Of a stretch of DNA of 64,000 nt, positions 16,778 to 25,994 are shown piece by piece; positions within the stretch are counted from its first letter, which is position 1, and every line of letters starts with the position of its first letter. Source of the DNA: Chryseobacterium indicum (GTDB lineage: Bacteria; Bacteroidota; Bacteroidia; Flavobacteriales; Weeksellaceae); assembly GCF_021504595.1 (NCBI RefSeq), contig NZ_JACSGT010000001.1, forward strand, positions 2,232,001 through 2,296,000, given 5' to 3'. A program made the position numbers and the translations under genes. The notes beneath the pieces were generated by a model. That model was not told where the DNA came from and made no database searches. It was given only the letters and a program-made list of their open reading frames with translations.

Positions 16778-17215
16778 TTAATATTGTTTCAATAAATACT
16801 TTAAAATATCTGTGGTCGTTACAATCCCTTTCAGTTCTCCATTTTCCACTACAGGAATAGAATGAAAGCTCTGTTCAGATAAAATTTCCACCACTTCTTT
16901 AATGGTCGTATTGGGTTCTACAATCATCGGGCTTTTCGTCATCACCTGCGAAATGCTGAAAATATCATATACTACGGCAGAAACGCCATCTGTTTCAACA
17001 TCCTCTGCTTCCTCAACATCTGCATAGCTGATTTTCAATAAATCGGAATAACTTAATACTCCCAGCAGTTTTTTATCTTCCACAACAGGAATGTGTCTTA
17101 TTTTGTGATTCTTAAATAATTTTTCGGCATCATACAGTGTATTCGAAACATTAAGAGTTATTAAGTCTTTCGTCATGATCTGAGATACAGGAATTCTTTG
17201 TTTCATAATATTCAA
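16778..17215 (-). CDS. CBS-domain pair protein
   Basis: A 145-residue stand-alone protein made of two CBS domains: ISQIMTKDLITLNVSN to about residue 60, and SQVMTKSPMIVEPNTT to about residue 140. Each ends in the typical GVLSYSDLLK or GIVTTTDILK strand-helix. CBS pairs bind adenosyl ligands such as AMP or ATP and regulate a partner, which is not apparent from the neighbours. An acidic insert (VEEAEDVETDG) lies between the domains. It has its own start, with no gene in the same direction within 300 bp. Confidence 0.88.
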   Translation of the reverse strand: MNIMKQRIPVSQIMTKDLITLNVSNTLYDAEKLFKNHKIRHIPVVEDKKLLGVLSYSDLLKISYADVEEAEDVETDGVSAVVYDIFSISQVMTKSPMIVEPNTTIKEVVEILSEQSFHSIPVVENGELKGIVTTTDILKYLLKQY

Positions 17216-17589
17216 AATTTAAATTGTTTTTAAAGAAATCACTTACTAAACTCCATTTTGTATACTCAAAGTTAGCGAACAAACTGTTGTTTTTAGAATT
17301 CGGGAGTATGATAAAAGTTAGCTTCTTCAATAAAAAAAGTGAATATTGATTTTATGAATCACAATTGAAAAATCAATTCATATTTTAAATATATAAAATT
17401 TAAAATAAACAATTATTCATTAAAAATAAAATAATAAAAAGACTTAATATACCGTAAATTTAAAAAAAAATTTATATTTTTTAACAAAAATGATAAATAT
17501 CAAAATGACAAATATCAGCGAAAATCATCACAAAAAAAGATGAATACCCTCCTAAATTTGATGGTGTTAAATAAATAAAATTTAGGAAC
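17216..17589. other. AT-rich divergent intergenic region
   Basis: This 374 bp gap separates two divergent genes and is strongly AT-rich, with long A and T runs. Apart from the -7 box at 17553-17560, I see no gene, repeat or hairpin in it. Confidence 0.6.
17553..17560 (+). promoter_or_regulatory. -7 box TAAATTTG before the outer-membrane protein gene
   Basis: TAAATTTG fits the TAnnTTTG consensus and lies 29 bp before the start codon at 17590. Confidence 0.5.
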
Positions 17590-18270
17590 ATGAAAAAAAT
17601 GTTATTAGCTGGTTCTATGATAATAATGGGGCTATGCAACGCACAGGAAAAGCAAGAAGGTCTAAAGGGAACTTGGTTTGCAACGGCACAATTTGGCTAT
17701 CAAAGCACAAATGACGGTTCGGAAACCGGTAAATCTTCCAGTACTACGATTCTTCCTCTTGCCGGTTATTTTGTAGGTCCTTCCACTGCCATAGGAATTG
17801 CAGCAGGAAACATTGGTGTAAAATCTCAAAATCAGGTTGCGGATAATGTAACTTTAAAAACGAATCTTCTGGTGGTGGAACCTCTGGCAAGAAAATACTG
17901 GAATATACACGGAGGACTTTTCTTTTTCGGGCAACTTGCAGTTCCTATCATTTCAGGAAAAACGAAAATGACAGCAAACGGACAATCTGTACCGAATAGT
18001 GATATCAAGGTAAATCAGATAGGGCTGGCTGTTTCCGGAGGATTAGATTATGTTCTCACCAAACATTTTACGGTAGAATTTTCTTATAATCTGGCTAATC
18101 TTTCGTATACAACAATTAAAAATTATCCGGGAACAACAAAAGATATTAAAACAACAGATTTTTCTCTGGCTCATGTTGCCACTGTAGTACCGGATTATAA
18201 TAAGGCGGTATTCGGACCTAACGGAAATGCCATCTCTACGCTGTCTTTCGGTTTTAAATTTTTATTTTAA
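17590..18270 (+). CDS. Outer-membrane beta-barrel protein (porin-like)
   Basis: A 226-residue exported protein with a signal peptide (MKKMLLAGSMIIMGLCNA) and alternating hydrophobic strands typical of an eight-stranded OmpA/OmpW-like barrel: GTWFATAQFGYQST, STAIGIAAGNIGV, GGLFFFGQLAVPIIS, TVEFSYNLANLSYT. It ends in the aromatic C-terminal strand GFKFLF, a signal for BAM-mediated insertion. No ligand or enzymatic motif is visible. It is a monocistronic gene with its own promoter and terminator. Confidence 0.82.
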   Translation: MKKMLLAGSMIIMGLCNAQEKQEGLKGTWFATAQFGYQSTNDGSETGKSSSTTILPLAGYFVGPSTAIGIAAGNIGVKSQNQVADNVTLKTNLLVVEPLARKYWNIHGGLFFFGQLAVPIISGKTKMTANGQSVPNSDIKVNQIGLAVSGGLDYVLTKHFTVEFSYNLANLSYTTIKNYPGTTKDIKTTDFSLAHVATVVPDYNKAVFGPNGNAISTLSFGFKFLF

Positions 18271-18328
18271 AGAAATCTGAAGATACTTTACACGCTCATA
18301 GGTTTGAATGAAATAAATGATGCTTAAC

Positions 18329-18368
18329 AAAAAAGCTGTTTCAGACAATTGAAACAGCTTTTGTTTTT
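18329..18368. terminator. Bidirectional terminator hairpin
   Basis: AAAAGCTGTTTC and GAAACAGCTTTT pair around an 8 nt loop and are followed by a T run. It lies between the convergent porin-like and CoA-transferase B genes. Confidence 0.85.
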
Positions 18369-18370
18369 TA

Positions 18371-19024
18371 TCAGAACTGCATTTCCGGAATTTCTCCTTC
18401 AATAATCAGATCAGCTTCTGTAGATTGTATGATGTGCTCCACAGAAACTCCCGGAGCTCTTTCAATAAGCTTAAAACCTTGAGGCGTAACATCTAAAACG
18501 GCTAATTCTGTAACCACTCTTTTCACGCAGTTTACTCCGGTTAAAGGAAGGGTACATTTTTTTAGAATTTTACTTTCTCCGGCTTTGTTTACGTGCATCA
18601 TCGCAACGATAATATTTTCTGCCGAAGCTACAAGATCCATTGCTCCGCCCATTCCTTTCACCATTTTTCCCGGAATTTTCCAGTTGGCAATATCTCCGTT
18701 TTCGGCAACTTCCATGGCTCCCAAAATGGTAAGATCTACTTTCTGCGCTCTGATCATCCCGAAACTGAACGCCGAATCGAAGAAGGAACCTCCGTCTAAG
18801 ATGGTAATCGTCTGTTTTCCGGCATTGATAACATCCGCATCTTCTTCTCCCTCAAAAGGAAATGGTCCCATTCCCAAAACTCCGTTCTCACTCTGGAACT
18901 CTACCGAAAGATTGTCCGGAACGTAGTTGGCAACCAATGTTGGAATTCCGATTCCTAAATTTACGTAATATCCGTCTTTTACTTCTCTGGAAATTCTTTG
19001 TGCAATTTGTTCTTTAGTTAGCAT
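18371..19024 (-). CDS. scoB: 3-oxoacid CoA-transferase subunit B
   Basis: A 217-residue beta subunit of succinyl-CoA:3-oxoacid CoA-transferase, which activates acetoacetate with CoA from succinyl-CoA. The catalytic glutamate lies in VEFQSENGVLGMGPF (about residue 43), and YYVNLGIGIPTLVANYVP precedes it. The GGSFFDSAFSFGMIRAQK and GGAMDLVASA segments are typical. The partner subunit A is about 2 kb away at 21067, with an oppositely oriented ABC transporter gene between them. In many bacteria the two subunits are adjacent, so here balanced expression must come from separate promoters. Confidence 0.93.
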   Translation of the reverse strand: MLTKEQIAQRISREVKDGYYVNLGIGIPTLVANYVPDNLSVEFQSENGVLGMGPFPFEGEEDADVINAGKQTITILDGGSFFDSAFSFGMIRAQKVDLTILGAMEVAENGDIANWKIPGKMVKGMGGAMDLVASAENIIVAMMHVNKAGESKILKKCTLPLTGVNCVKRVVTELAVLDVTPQGFKLIERAPGVSVEHIIQSTEADLIIEGEIPEMQF

Positions 19025-19119
19025 AGCTTAATCTTATCCTGCCAAATTAGCCATTTTTTCAGAATTACAAAATAATTTTCTTTCTTATCACAGGATAAAT
19101 TTTGAATCTCAAATTGTTG

Positions 19120-19127
19120 TAAATTTG
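19120..19127 (+). promoter_or_regulatory. -7 box TAAATTTG before the ABC transporter gene
   Basis: TAAATTTG lies 18 bp before the start codon at 19146, in the 121 bp space shared with the divergent scoB. Confidence 0.5.
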
Positions 19128-19145
19128 TACGCTTTAATTTAAACG

Positions 19146-20939
19146 ATGAAAATTTTATTACATTACCTTAAACCTTATAAGTGGCTGATTATTATTTCGC
19201 TTTTTTTAGCTGCTGTAAATCAGGTATTTTCTTTATTTGCACCCGCTATTACAGGAAATATATTAGATAAACTTGTTACCCATCCCAATTTTTTCGATAA
19301 AGAGAAAACTCTTCCCAGAAATATGGGGGAATATCTCTACGGAACTGATATCTATCATGGAGTTTTTTACTTTTTGGGACTGTTAATCGGTACTGCCATG
19401 ATCAGTCGAATCGCAAAAGCTTTCCAGGATTATGTGGTGAATGTGATTATTCAGAAATTTGGGGCTAAAATTTTTACGGACGGTCTGAAGCATTCGATGA
19501 GGCTTCCTTTTCAGGAATTTGAAGACCAGAGAAGTGGTGAAACGCTTTCTATTTTAACGAAAGTGCGTGAAGATTCTGTAAAGTTTATCAATAATTTTAT
19601 TAATGTCTTTTTTGGAATTCTGGTGAGTATTATTTTCGTTTCTGTGTACGCAATTCGTCTGCACTGGTCGATTATGCCGGTTTATGTGGTGGGAATAGTT
19701 TTTATTGCGGTGGTAACGAATTTATTAAGTAAAAGAATAAAAACCATTCAGAAAAATATTGTTACCGAAACTACAAATCTTGCGGGAAGTACCACGGAAA
19801 GTCTCAGAAATATTGAGATTGTAAAAAGTTTAGGACTGACCAATCAGGAAGTTGAACGTCTTAATAACAATACTTATAAAATTCTGAACCTGGAACTGAG
19901 AAAGGTTAAAAGTATCCGTTCTCTGAGTTTTGTACAGGGAACTCTGGTTAATTTTTTACAGCAGACGATTACTTTCACTTTATTGTTATTGATTTTTAAA
20001 AATATTGTAACTCCGGGACAGTATTTATCGTTAATGTTTTACGGGTTCTTTATTTTCGGACCGATGCAGGAAATCGGAAATATCATCATTTCCTACCGTG
20101 AAGCGCAGGCTTCTCTGAATAATTTCGACCGTGTGATGAAGAAAGAAGTGGAACCGAAACCTTTAACGCCAAAGAAAATCGGAGCCATTGAGGAGCTTGA
20201 ATTTGAAAAAGTTTCGTTTCAGCATCAGACTGCTCATTATAAAGCTTTAAATTCTATTTCCTTCAATGTAAAAAACGGAGAGACCATTGCTTTTGTAGGA
20301 CCAAGCGGTTCGGGAAAAAGTACTCTGGTAAAACTGTTGGTGGGATTGTACAGACCGCAGGAAGGTTCTATTTTATACAACAATATCAACGGAAAGGAAT
20401 TTGATTTTGATGAGCTGAGAAATCAGATCGGGTTTGTAACGCAGGACACTCAGCTTTTTGCTGGAACTATTAAAGAAAATCTTTTGTTTGTAAATCCGTC
20501 CGCAACGGAAGAAGATTTGCAATTGGCTTTAAAAAAATCAAGCTGCACCGCTCTTCTGGAGCGTGCTGAAAACGGAATTAATACTGTAATTGGTGAAGGC
20601 GGACTAAAACTAAGCGGTGGTGAAAAGCAGAGAATTGCGATTGCCAGAGCGTTACTGAGAAAACCTCATTTGCTGATCTTTGATGAAGCTACTTCTGCAC
20701 TGGACAGTATTACCGAAGAAGAAATTACCACGACCATTAAAGAAATTTCTAAGGAAAAAGAACAGATTACCGTTCTTATTGCACACCGTTTAAGCACAAT
20801 AATGCATGCCGACAGAATTTACGTTCTGGAACGCGGACAAATTGTAGAAACCGGCTCTCATCTTAATCTTATTGAAGAAAAAGGTTTGTATTATGCCATG
20901 TGGAGACAGCAGATCGGGGAGAGAAAAACTTTAGTGTAG
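19146..20939 (+). CDS. ABC exporter half-transporter (MsbA/LmrA type)
   Basis: A 597-residue fused half-transporter of the inner membrane. Residues 1-320 hold six transmembrane helices of the type I exporter fold. The ATPase domain has Walker A GPSGSGKST (385-393), Q-loop VTQDTQLF, signature LSGGEKQ (from 489), Walker B LLIFDEATSALD and switch AHRLST. It would function as a homodimer. Substrate is not deducible: lipid, drug or peptide export are all possible. It sits between scoB and scoA, which read the opposite way, and ends before a hairpin terminator. Confidence 0.9.
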   Translation: MKILLHYLKPYKWLIIISLFLAAVNQVFSLFAPAITGNILDKLVTHPNFFDKEKTLPRNMGEYLYGTDIYHGVFYFLGLLIGTAMISRIAKAFQDYVVNVIIQKFGAKIFTDGLKHSMRLPFQEFEDQRSGETLSILTKVREDSVKFINNFINVFFGILVSIIFVSVYAIRLHWSIMPVYVVGIVFIAVVTNLLSKRIKTIQKNIVTETTNLAGSTTESLRNIEIVKSLGLTNQEVERLNNNTYKILNLELRKVKSIRSLSFVQGTLVNFLQQTITFTLLLLIFKNIVTPGQYLSLMFYGFFIFGPMQEIGNIIISYREAQASLNNFDRVMKKEVEPKPLTPKKIGAIEELEFEKVSFQHQTAHYKALNSISFNVKNGETIAFVGPSGSGKSTLVKLLVGLYRPQEGSILYNNINGKEFDFDELRNQIGFVTQDTQLFAGTIKENLLFVNPSATEEDLQLALKKSSCTALLERAENGINTVIGEGGLKLSGGEKQRIAIARALLRKPHLLIFDEATSALDSITEEEITTTIKEISKEKEQITVLIAHRLSTIMHADRIYVLERGQIVETGSHLNLIEEKGLYYAMWRQQIGERKTLV

Positions 20940-20963
20940 ATGAGATGGAAGTTTATATAATTG

Positions 20964-20992
20964 TGAGATTCTTCACTTTGTTCAGAATGACA
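20964..20992. repeat. GAGATTCTTC ... TCAGAATGACAA repeat fragment
   Basis: A short copy of the dispersed family described at 6041-6135, in the gap between the convergent ABC transporter and scoA genes. Confidence 0.45.
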
Positions 20993-21018
20993 ATTAGGCT
21001 TTTATAACTAAAATAAAT

Positions 21019-21050
21019 TACCCCGAAGTTGATTTCGGGGTATTATTTTT
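21019..21050. terminator. Bidirectional terminator hairpin
   Basis: TACCCCGAA and TTTCGGGGTA pair around gttga and are followed by a T-rich run. It serves the convergent ABC transporter and scoA genes. Confidence 0.85.
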
Positions 21051-21066
21051 ATGAAGAAATTTAAAA

Positions 21067-21768
21067 TTAATCTCTTTTTCTAACAGTTCTCTGCTCGATT
21101 CTTTTTTCGAATGTTTCACCCTGAAAAATTCTCTGGATCATGATTCCCGGAATGTGAATCTGGTTGGGATCCAATTCTCCCGGTTCTACTAATTCTTCTA
21201 CTTCTGCAATGGTAATTTTTCCTGCTCCCGCCATCGGATGATTGAAGTTTCTTGCCGATCCTTTGAAGATAAGGTTTCCGGCGTGATCTCCCTTCCATGC
21301 TTTTACAATTGAGAAGTCCGCTTCATAAGCATATTCCAGAATGTGGGGCTTTCCTTTGAAATCTTTTACTTCTTTTCCTTCCGCTACTTCCGTTCCGAAA
21401 CCAGCCGGTGTATAAAAAGCGGGAATTCCAGCCTGTGCCGCTCTGCATTTTTCTGCCAAAGTTCCCTGTGGAGTAAGTTCCACTTCCAGTTCTCCTGAAA
21501 GCATCTGTCTTTCGAATTCTGCATTTTCTCCCACATAAGAGGAAATCATTTTTTTAATCTGTCTTTTGTGAAGCAGCAATCCCAAACCGAAATCGTCTAC
21601 TCCGGCGTTGTTTGAAATACAGGTTAAGTCTTTTACATCACTCTCTACCAAAGCATTAATTGAGTTTTCAGGAATTCCGCAAAGTCCGAATCCTCCTAAC
21701 ATTAATGTCATTCCGTCCTTAATACCTTCGATGGCTTCCTTTGCATTTTTTACTCTTTTATCTATCAT
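21067..21768 (-). CDS. scoA: 3-oxoacid CoA-transferase subunit A
   Basis: A 233-residue alpha subunit of succinyl-CoA:3-oxoacid CoA-transferase. The glycine-rich CoA-binding region [18 protein letters not shown] lies near residues 22-39, followed by [17 protein letters not shown]. Later typical segments are [16 protein letters not shown] and [16 protein letters not shown]. It acts with subunit B at 18371. Separation of the two by a gene on the other strand is unusual, and no frameshift or truncation is seen in either. Confidence 0.93.
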   Translation of the reverse strand: MIDKRVKNAKEAIEGIKDGMTLMLGGFGLCGIPENSINALVESDVKDLTCISNNAGVDDFGLGLLLHKRQIKKMISSYVGENAEFERQMLSGELEVELTPQGTLAEKCRAAQAGIPAFYTPAGFGTEVAEGKEVKDFKGKPHILEYAYEADFSIVKAWKGDHAGNLIFKGSARNFNHPMAGAGKITIAEVEELVEPGELDPNQIHIPGIMIQRIFQGETFEKRIEQRTVRKRD

Positions 21769-21898
21769 GAAATATTAGATTTTTCTGTTGGCTAAATTTA
21801 ATAATTTTTCTCATATATCCGATGTTCAGGATTTTTAGATTTTTTTCGTGGTCTGAAATTTGGTACGTCTTACACAATCACCTCACAAATATTTATTT

Positions 21899-22276
21899 AT
21901 GGAAACAAAAAATATTTCAAGAATTGCTCTGGGAGCTTTTCTGATTACCGCAGGAATAGGACATCTTACTTTTGCGAGGAAAGAGTTTCAGGCGCAGGTT
22001 CCGGAATGGGTTCCTCTGGATAAAGATGATACTGTTGTTTATTCGGGCGTTGCTGAAATCGCTTTAGGAACAGCCATGATTGCGACTCCTAAAAAATACA
22101 GAAAAAATATGGGAAGAATTGTTGCCGGATTTTTCGCTGCTGTTTTCCCAGGAAATATTGCTCAGTATAAAAACAGAAGGGACTCTTTTGGGCTGAACAC
22201 GGATAATCAGAGATTGGGAAGGCTTTTTATGCAGGCTCCGCTGATTGCATGGGCACTGAAATCTACTGATGATTGA
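21899..22276 (+). CDS. DoxX-like small membrane protein
   Basis: A 125-residue integral membrane protein with about four helices, resembling the DoxX-like group: ISRIALGAFLITAGIGHLTF, then VVYSGVAEIALGTAMIATP and AGFFAAVFPGNIAQYKN. Members are poorly characterised and some interact with redox enzymes. I use the ATG at 21899 and not an upstream TTG at 21860, because the added 13 residues are unlike a membrane-protein N terminus and the homology begins at METKNISR. It is divergent from scoA. Confidence 0.75.
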   Translation: METKNISRIALGAFLITAGIGHLTFARKEFQAQVPEWVPLDKDDTVVYSGVAEIALGTAMIATPKKYRKNMGRIVAGFFAAVFPGNIAQYKNRRDSFGLNTDNQRLGRLFMQAPLIAWALKSTDD

Positions 22277-22313
22277 TTTTTGAATGTCAAATATTGAACT
22301 ACGGAGAATGTTT

Positions 22314-22419
22314 TAGCCCAGATTGAGCGGCATGTCTGAGCTCTTTTCTTATTTTCGGCGGCTGCTTCGCAGCCGCCGAAAATAAGAAAAAGCGAGTAGC
22401 GAAAGCTGGAATAAGCTCC
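22314..22419 (+). repeat. REP-like palindromic intergenic element, copy 2
   Basis: A perfect 22 bp stem (22344-22365 paired with 22369-22390, 3 nt loop ttc) lies between TAGCCCAGATTGAGCGGCAT and GCGAAAGCTGGAATAAGCTCC-type flanks. The flanks match the element at 1536-1653 although the stems differ completely. It follows the DoxX-like gene by 37 bp. Confidence 0.75.
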
Positions 22420-22484
22420 AATTTTGATGATTGATAATTGATGAGTGATGGCTCAATATATAATTAATCTGAATATTATCAAAA

Positions 22485-22518
22485 ATAACAAAAACGGACT
22501 TTTTTAAGCCCGTTTTGT
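22485..22518 (-). terminator. Terminator of the metallophosphoesterase gene
   Basis: AACAAAAACGG and CCCGTTTTGTT pair around an AT-rich loop, just downstream of the minus-strand stop at 22543. Confidence 0.65.
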
Positions 22519-22542
22519 TGATTTATCTGGAAAGTTAATTTC

Positions 22543-25281
22543 TTACTGAATGACTAATTTTAAAGTAAATAATTTTCTTGTGTATACTTTTACAAAATAC
22601 ACTCCTTTCGGAAGATTTTCGTTGACCAGAGAGAAACGCTGATTATTTACATTTTTTGACTGATAAAGAAGATCTCCGTTAGCAGAAAGAAGTTCTATTT
22701 TTTCGATCGGATAATCACTTTTGATGAAAGTCGGTTCACCGGGTTTTGTAGGATTCGGATAAAGAACCACATTTTTCTCTGTACTTTTGGTTTCTTCTGT
22801 TCCAAGCGGTGTTCCGGTTACCTGAAACTGAACCCTGTTTGAAACTTCCGTGTAAGAATCGTTGGTAAACATCACCATATAGTAATTTCCCGGTGTTGCA
22901 GGAACTGCTGTTCCGGTAATTGTTTTGGTTCCCTGTGTAATTCCGTCAAAATAAGTATACGAAACAAACTGATCATCCGGAACCGAAATATTCTGAGGAT
23001 AAATTCCGAGCCAGTCTTTGATGATTCCCGGAGAATCCGTCCATGAAGCGGTGATATTTTCCCCCAAACTGTAAACCGGCTTGTTGATCCAAAGTTCGGT
23101 CACCACATCCCCTACTTTAAAGAAAACTTTTTCTCCAACCGTTGTATAGCCGTCTTCCAAGAAGTACTGTGCATAATAATATCCTTTGGCAAGGCCTGTA
23201 AAATTAAGCGTTCCCGAAGCCGTTGTCACATAGCTCCACTGAGTAGAATTTATGGTTCCGGGCGTGTGTCCCATTTTATAAATTCCGATCCAGTCTTTGG
23301 TTAAATTCGGTCCGTTGGAGAAATTTACGGTTACGGTTCCGCCAACAGGATAAACATCTGAAGTGGTAGTCAGATTAACTTTCGGACCTACGTAGAAATT
23401 TTTTCTCGGTGTAATTTCCGTATATCCGTTATTGGCAAAAAATCCTGCGAAATACTGACCTTTGGCAGCAATTCCGTTCGGGAAAGTGGCTGTTCCTGCG
23501 GTTTGTCCGTTGGTATACACAAAAGCCTGAGAAGTTACGGCAGAAGGATTCTGTCCTTTTTTATAAATTCCAACCCAGTCCTGATTGTTTCCGGGACCGT
23601 CTGTAAAGTTGGCAATAATGGGCTCGTTTTGAAGATATTCTGTTTTATTTAAAGTGAAAACAGGATTAGAAACCACACTTCCGGTTACTGTAAACTGTTT
23701 TACATCACTCCAGTCGCTCCACTCCATATTGCGGTCTCTGTAACGCACTTTTACGTAATAATTTCCGTTGGTAATTGAGTTGGCGGCAATAGTAGCTTTT
23801 GTGATATCTACTCCTGCATTCAGGTTTTTCGTGATATCAGGAGTTCCGCTTCCGTCTTTTCCGAACCAGTTTTCATAATCTCTGTAAAATTCTTTTTCAA
23901 TGATGGAAAAATCAGCTGCTTTACTAATTAAGAACTGAGTTGTGTTCAGCAATTCTCCGTTTGAGCTTGAAAATGTACTTCCGTTTAAAGTTAACGGTAA
24001 AGTAACCGGCGCCGTAAATGTATTGGAAATAGAAGGTTTTGCAGGTTTTGGCTGATTTTTATAGCGGTGGAATGTATCAATCAGCTCATTATATTTTTTA
24101 TGATAAACCCCTCCGATAGAATAGGATTCCACATCTACTTTTCCTGTGTTTACATCTACTTCCACGATTTGATACGTCCAGTCTGTTAATGTTTTCTGAA
24201 CATCATCAAAATCCTGTTCGGTCGACATTCCCCAATACTGATCCCATGCTACTCCTCCGGAAATAATCTGGTAATTCGGTGTATTTTTCAACTGACCTCT
24301 GTGGTATAAATGGTGATGCGCTCCGACGTGCATTAAATATTTTGAAGAAGTGGTTAAAAGCGGAACGGCACTGTTTCTTACCCACGTAGAAATATCTCCT
24401 ACATATTGCTCCGCCTGATACGGTCTGTGGCTCAGGGAAATGATCCAGTCTACCGTAGAATCGCCGTTTGCAGCATTTAAAACCTGTTGCAGCCAAGTCA
24501 TTTGTGCAGAGCCTGTATGTTCAGAGCTTAAACTTATAAACAGAACGTTTCCAGCCTGTTGTGCATAGTAATTTTCGTTTCCTGAGCTAATGTTTTTATA
24601 CTGAATTTCATCAATGTAAAAATGTGCGTAATAGGAATTCATTCCCAGACTTCCGTATGTTTCATGGTTTCCCACCGTGGTCTGAATCGGAAGATAAGGC
24701 GATAAATTAATATTTTTCTTGAAATGAACATTTTCGTAATGATCCAAAGTTCCCACATCTACCTGATCTCCTACCATGAAGGTTAGAGCAATATTATCTG
24801 AAGGATCGGAAGCCGCACCGAATTTTTCCTTTAATTTTTTATAAGCATTTAAGGTTAGGGTATCGTATCTCGGTTCTGCTTTAATCTGGTTGTCTCCCAT
24901 GATCAGGAAACGGATTTTTCCGTTGGCTGTTGCTGCCTGTCCCGGTAGAGGAAGTGTCCGGAAATTATACACTGCAGATTCACTGGTTCCTGTTTTAATC
25001 TTATAATAGTATTTTGTGTTAGGCTGAAGATTAGCAATTTTTGCGGTGTGATAAAAGTAATTGTTGTTATATCCTGTATCTGAAAAAATATTCGTTGTTC
25101 CTGTAAAAGTAACATTCAGATTGGTTGGGCTGGTTCCGTAAAAAACAGTAGTTTCATTATTGGAAGAGGTTTTCCAGTTGACAATCATGGAAGTTGGCGT
25201 AGGATTTTGTAAGTAAGGATACAAAGCCTGCCCAAAAACCATCTGGACGACGAAGAGGAAAAAGAAAAAATAATGTTTCAT
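22543..25281 (-). CDS. Secreted purple-acid-phosphatase-like metallophosphoesterase with T9SS sorting end
   Basis: A 912-residue secreted protein. Signal peptide 1-18, then a fibronectin III-like purple acid phosphatase N-domain (about 20-110), then a calcineurin-like phosphoesterase domain with metal ligands in MGDNQ (Asp130), GDQVDVG (Asp172), GNHE (Asn205, His206), SHRPYQ and GAHHHLYH. A further beta-domain is followed by three repeats of about 90 residues, each with a DWVGIYKKG-type motif (DWIGIYKMG, DWLGIYPQN). The last 75 residues (VVLYPNPTKPGEPTFIKS ... KLVIQ) are a type A T9SS sorting domain, so it is exported across the outer membrane. Substrate unknown; the Ig-like repeats may bind a surface or polymer. 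Confidence 0.9.
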   Translation of the reverse strand: MKHYFFFFLFVVQMVFGQALYPYLQNPTPTSMIVNWKTSSNNETTVFYGTSPTNLNVTFTGTTNIFSDTGYNNNYFYHTAKIANLQPNTKYYYKIKTGTSESAVYNFRTLPLPGQAATANGKIRFLIMGDNQIKAEPRYDTLTLNAYKKLKEKFGAASDPSDNIALTFMVGDQVDVGTLDHYENVHFKKNINLSPYLPIQTTVGNHETYGSLGMNSYYAHFYIDEIQYKNISSGNENYYAQQAGNVLFISLSSEHTGSAQMTWLQQVLNAANGDSTVDWIISLSHRPYQAEQYVGDISTWVRNSAVPLLTTSSKYLMHVGAHHHLYHRGQLKNTPNYQIISGGVAWDQYWGMSTEQDFDDVQKTLTDWTYQIVEVDVNTGKVDVESYSIGGVYHKKYNELIDTFHRYKNQPKPAKPSISNTFTAPVTLPLTLNGSTFSSSNGELLNTTQFLISKAADFSIIEKEFYRDYENWFGKDGSGTPDITKNLNAGVDITKATIAANSITNGNYYVKVRYRDRNMEWSDWSDVKQFTVTGSVVSNPVFTLNKTEYLQNEPIIANFTDGPGNNQDWVGIYKKGQNPSAVTSQAFVYTNGQTAGTATFPNGIAAKGQYFAGFFANNGYTEITPRKNFYVGPKVNLTTTSDVYPVGGTVTVNFSNGPNLTKDWIGIYKMGHTPGTINSTQWSYVTTASGTLNFTGLAKGYYYAQYFLEDGYTTVGEKVFFKVGDVVTELWINKPVYSLGENITASWTDSPGIIKDWLGIYPQNISVPDDQFVSYTYFDGITQGTKTITGTAVPATPGNYYMVMFTNDSYTEVSNRVQFQVTGTPLGTEETKSTEKNVVLYPNPTKPGEPTFIKSDYPIEKIELLSANGDLLYQSKNVNNQRFSLVNENLPKGVYFVKVYTRKLFTLKLVIQ

Positions 25282-25479
25282 TTTTAGTTTACTTTTTATT
25301 AGATTTATTGAGATTAAAAATTGTATATCAGTGGATTATTAAAAATTGTACTGCCTGATTTTATTTTCGTGCAAAAGTAGAATTCACATATAAACTGTGT
25401 CTGATGGGAAGTTGAAGGAAATATTAAATCTGAGCCGAAAAACGGGTTGAAAATTTCATCATATTTAATATAAAATTGT

Positions 25480-25511
25480 TTGGAAAATTTCAAAAATGTT
25501 TTGTACATTTG
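25480..25511 (+). promoter_or_regulatory. Promoter of rplS
   Basis: A TTG at 25480-25482 and TACATTTG at 25504-25511 are 21 bp apart, close to the Bacteroidota consensus. The implied leader is about 65 nt. Confidence 0.7.
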
Positions 25512-25579
25512 CAACCTGTTATTCAACCTCTGACGAAGTCCGTGTAAGTTGCTTAGCTTTAACATTTTATTTATTAATA

Positions 25580-25936
25580 ATGGATTTATTAAAGTACGTA
25601 CAAGACAAGTACATTACAAAAAAAGAATTCCCTGAATTCAAAGCTGGTGATACGATCACTGTTTACTACGAAATTAAAGAAGGACAAAAAACAAGAACTC
25701 AGTTCTTCAAAGGAACAGTTATCCAATTAAGAGGTACTGGTTCTACAAAAACTTTCACCATCAGAAAAATGTCTGGTGATGTAGGAGTAGAAAGAGTATT
25801 CCCAATCAACATGCCGGCTCTTCAAAAAATCGAAGTGGACAGAAGAGGTAGAGTTAGAAGATCTAGAATCTACTACTTCAGAGACCTTAGAGGTAAAAAA
25901 GCGAGAATTAAAGACGCTGCTTACAAGAAGAAATAA
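25580..25936 (+). CDS. rplS: 50S ribosomal protein L19
   Basis: A 118-residue L19, located at the 30S-50S interface. It has the family's typical features: FKAGDTITVYYEIKEGQKTR, QFFKGTVIQLRG, TFTIRKMSGDVGVERVFP, and RRSRIYYFRDLRGKKARIK. The ATG at 25580 is used; the frame stays open to 25496, but that extension runs across the promoter box and is not coding. Codons are A-ending and strongly biased, as expected for a highly expressed gene. It is transcribed alone, with a clear promoter and terminator. Confidence 0.97.
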   Translation: MDLLKYVQDKYITKKEFPEFKAGDTITVYYEIKEGQKTRTQFFKGTVIQLRGTGSTKTFTIRKMSGDVGVERVFPINMPALQKIEVDRRGRVRRSRIYYFRDLRGKKARIKDAAYKKK

Positions 25937-25956
25937 TTCAGACAACAATACATACG

Positions 25957-25990
25957 AAAAGAGACTGCTAATTTTTAGCGGTCTCTTTTT
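25957..25990 (+). terminator. Terminator of rplS
   Basis: AAAGAGACTGCTAA and TTAGCGGTCTCTTTTT pair (one G-T pair) and end in a T run, 20 bp after the rplS stop. Confidence 0.88.
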
Positions 25991-25994
25991 ATTT

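Noticed and set aside
25496..25579. An N-terminal extension of L19
   Set aside because: It would include the -7 box TACATTTG and is rich in Cys and Ser unlike L19; the ATG at 25580 gives the normal length of 118.
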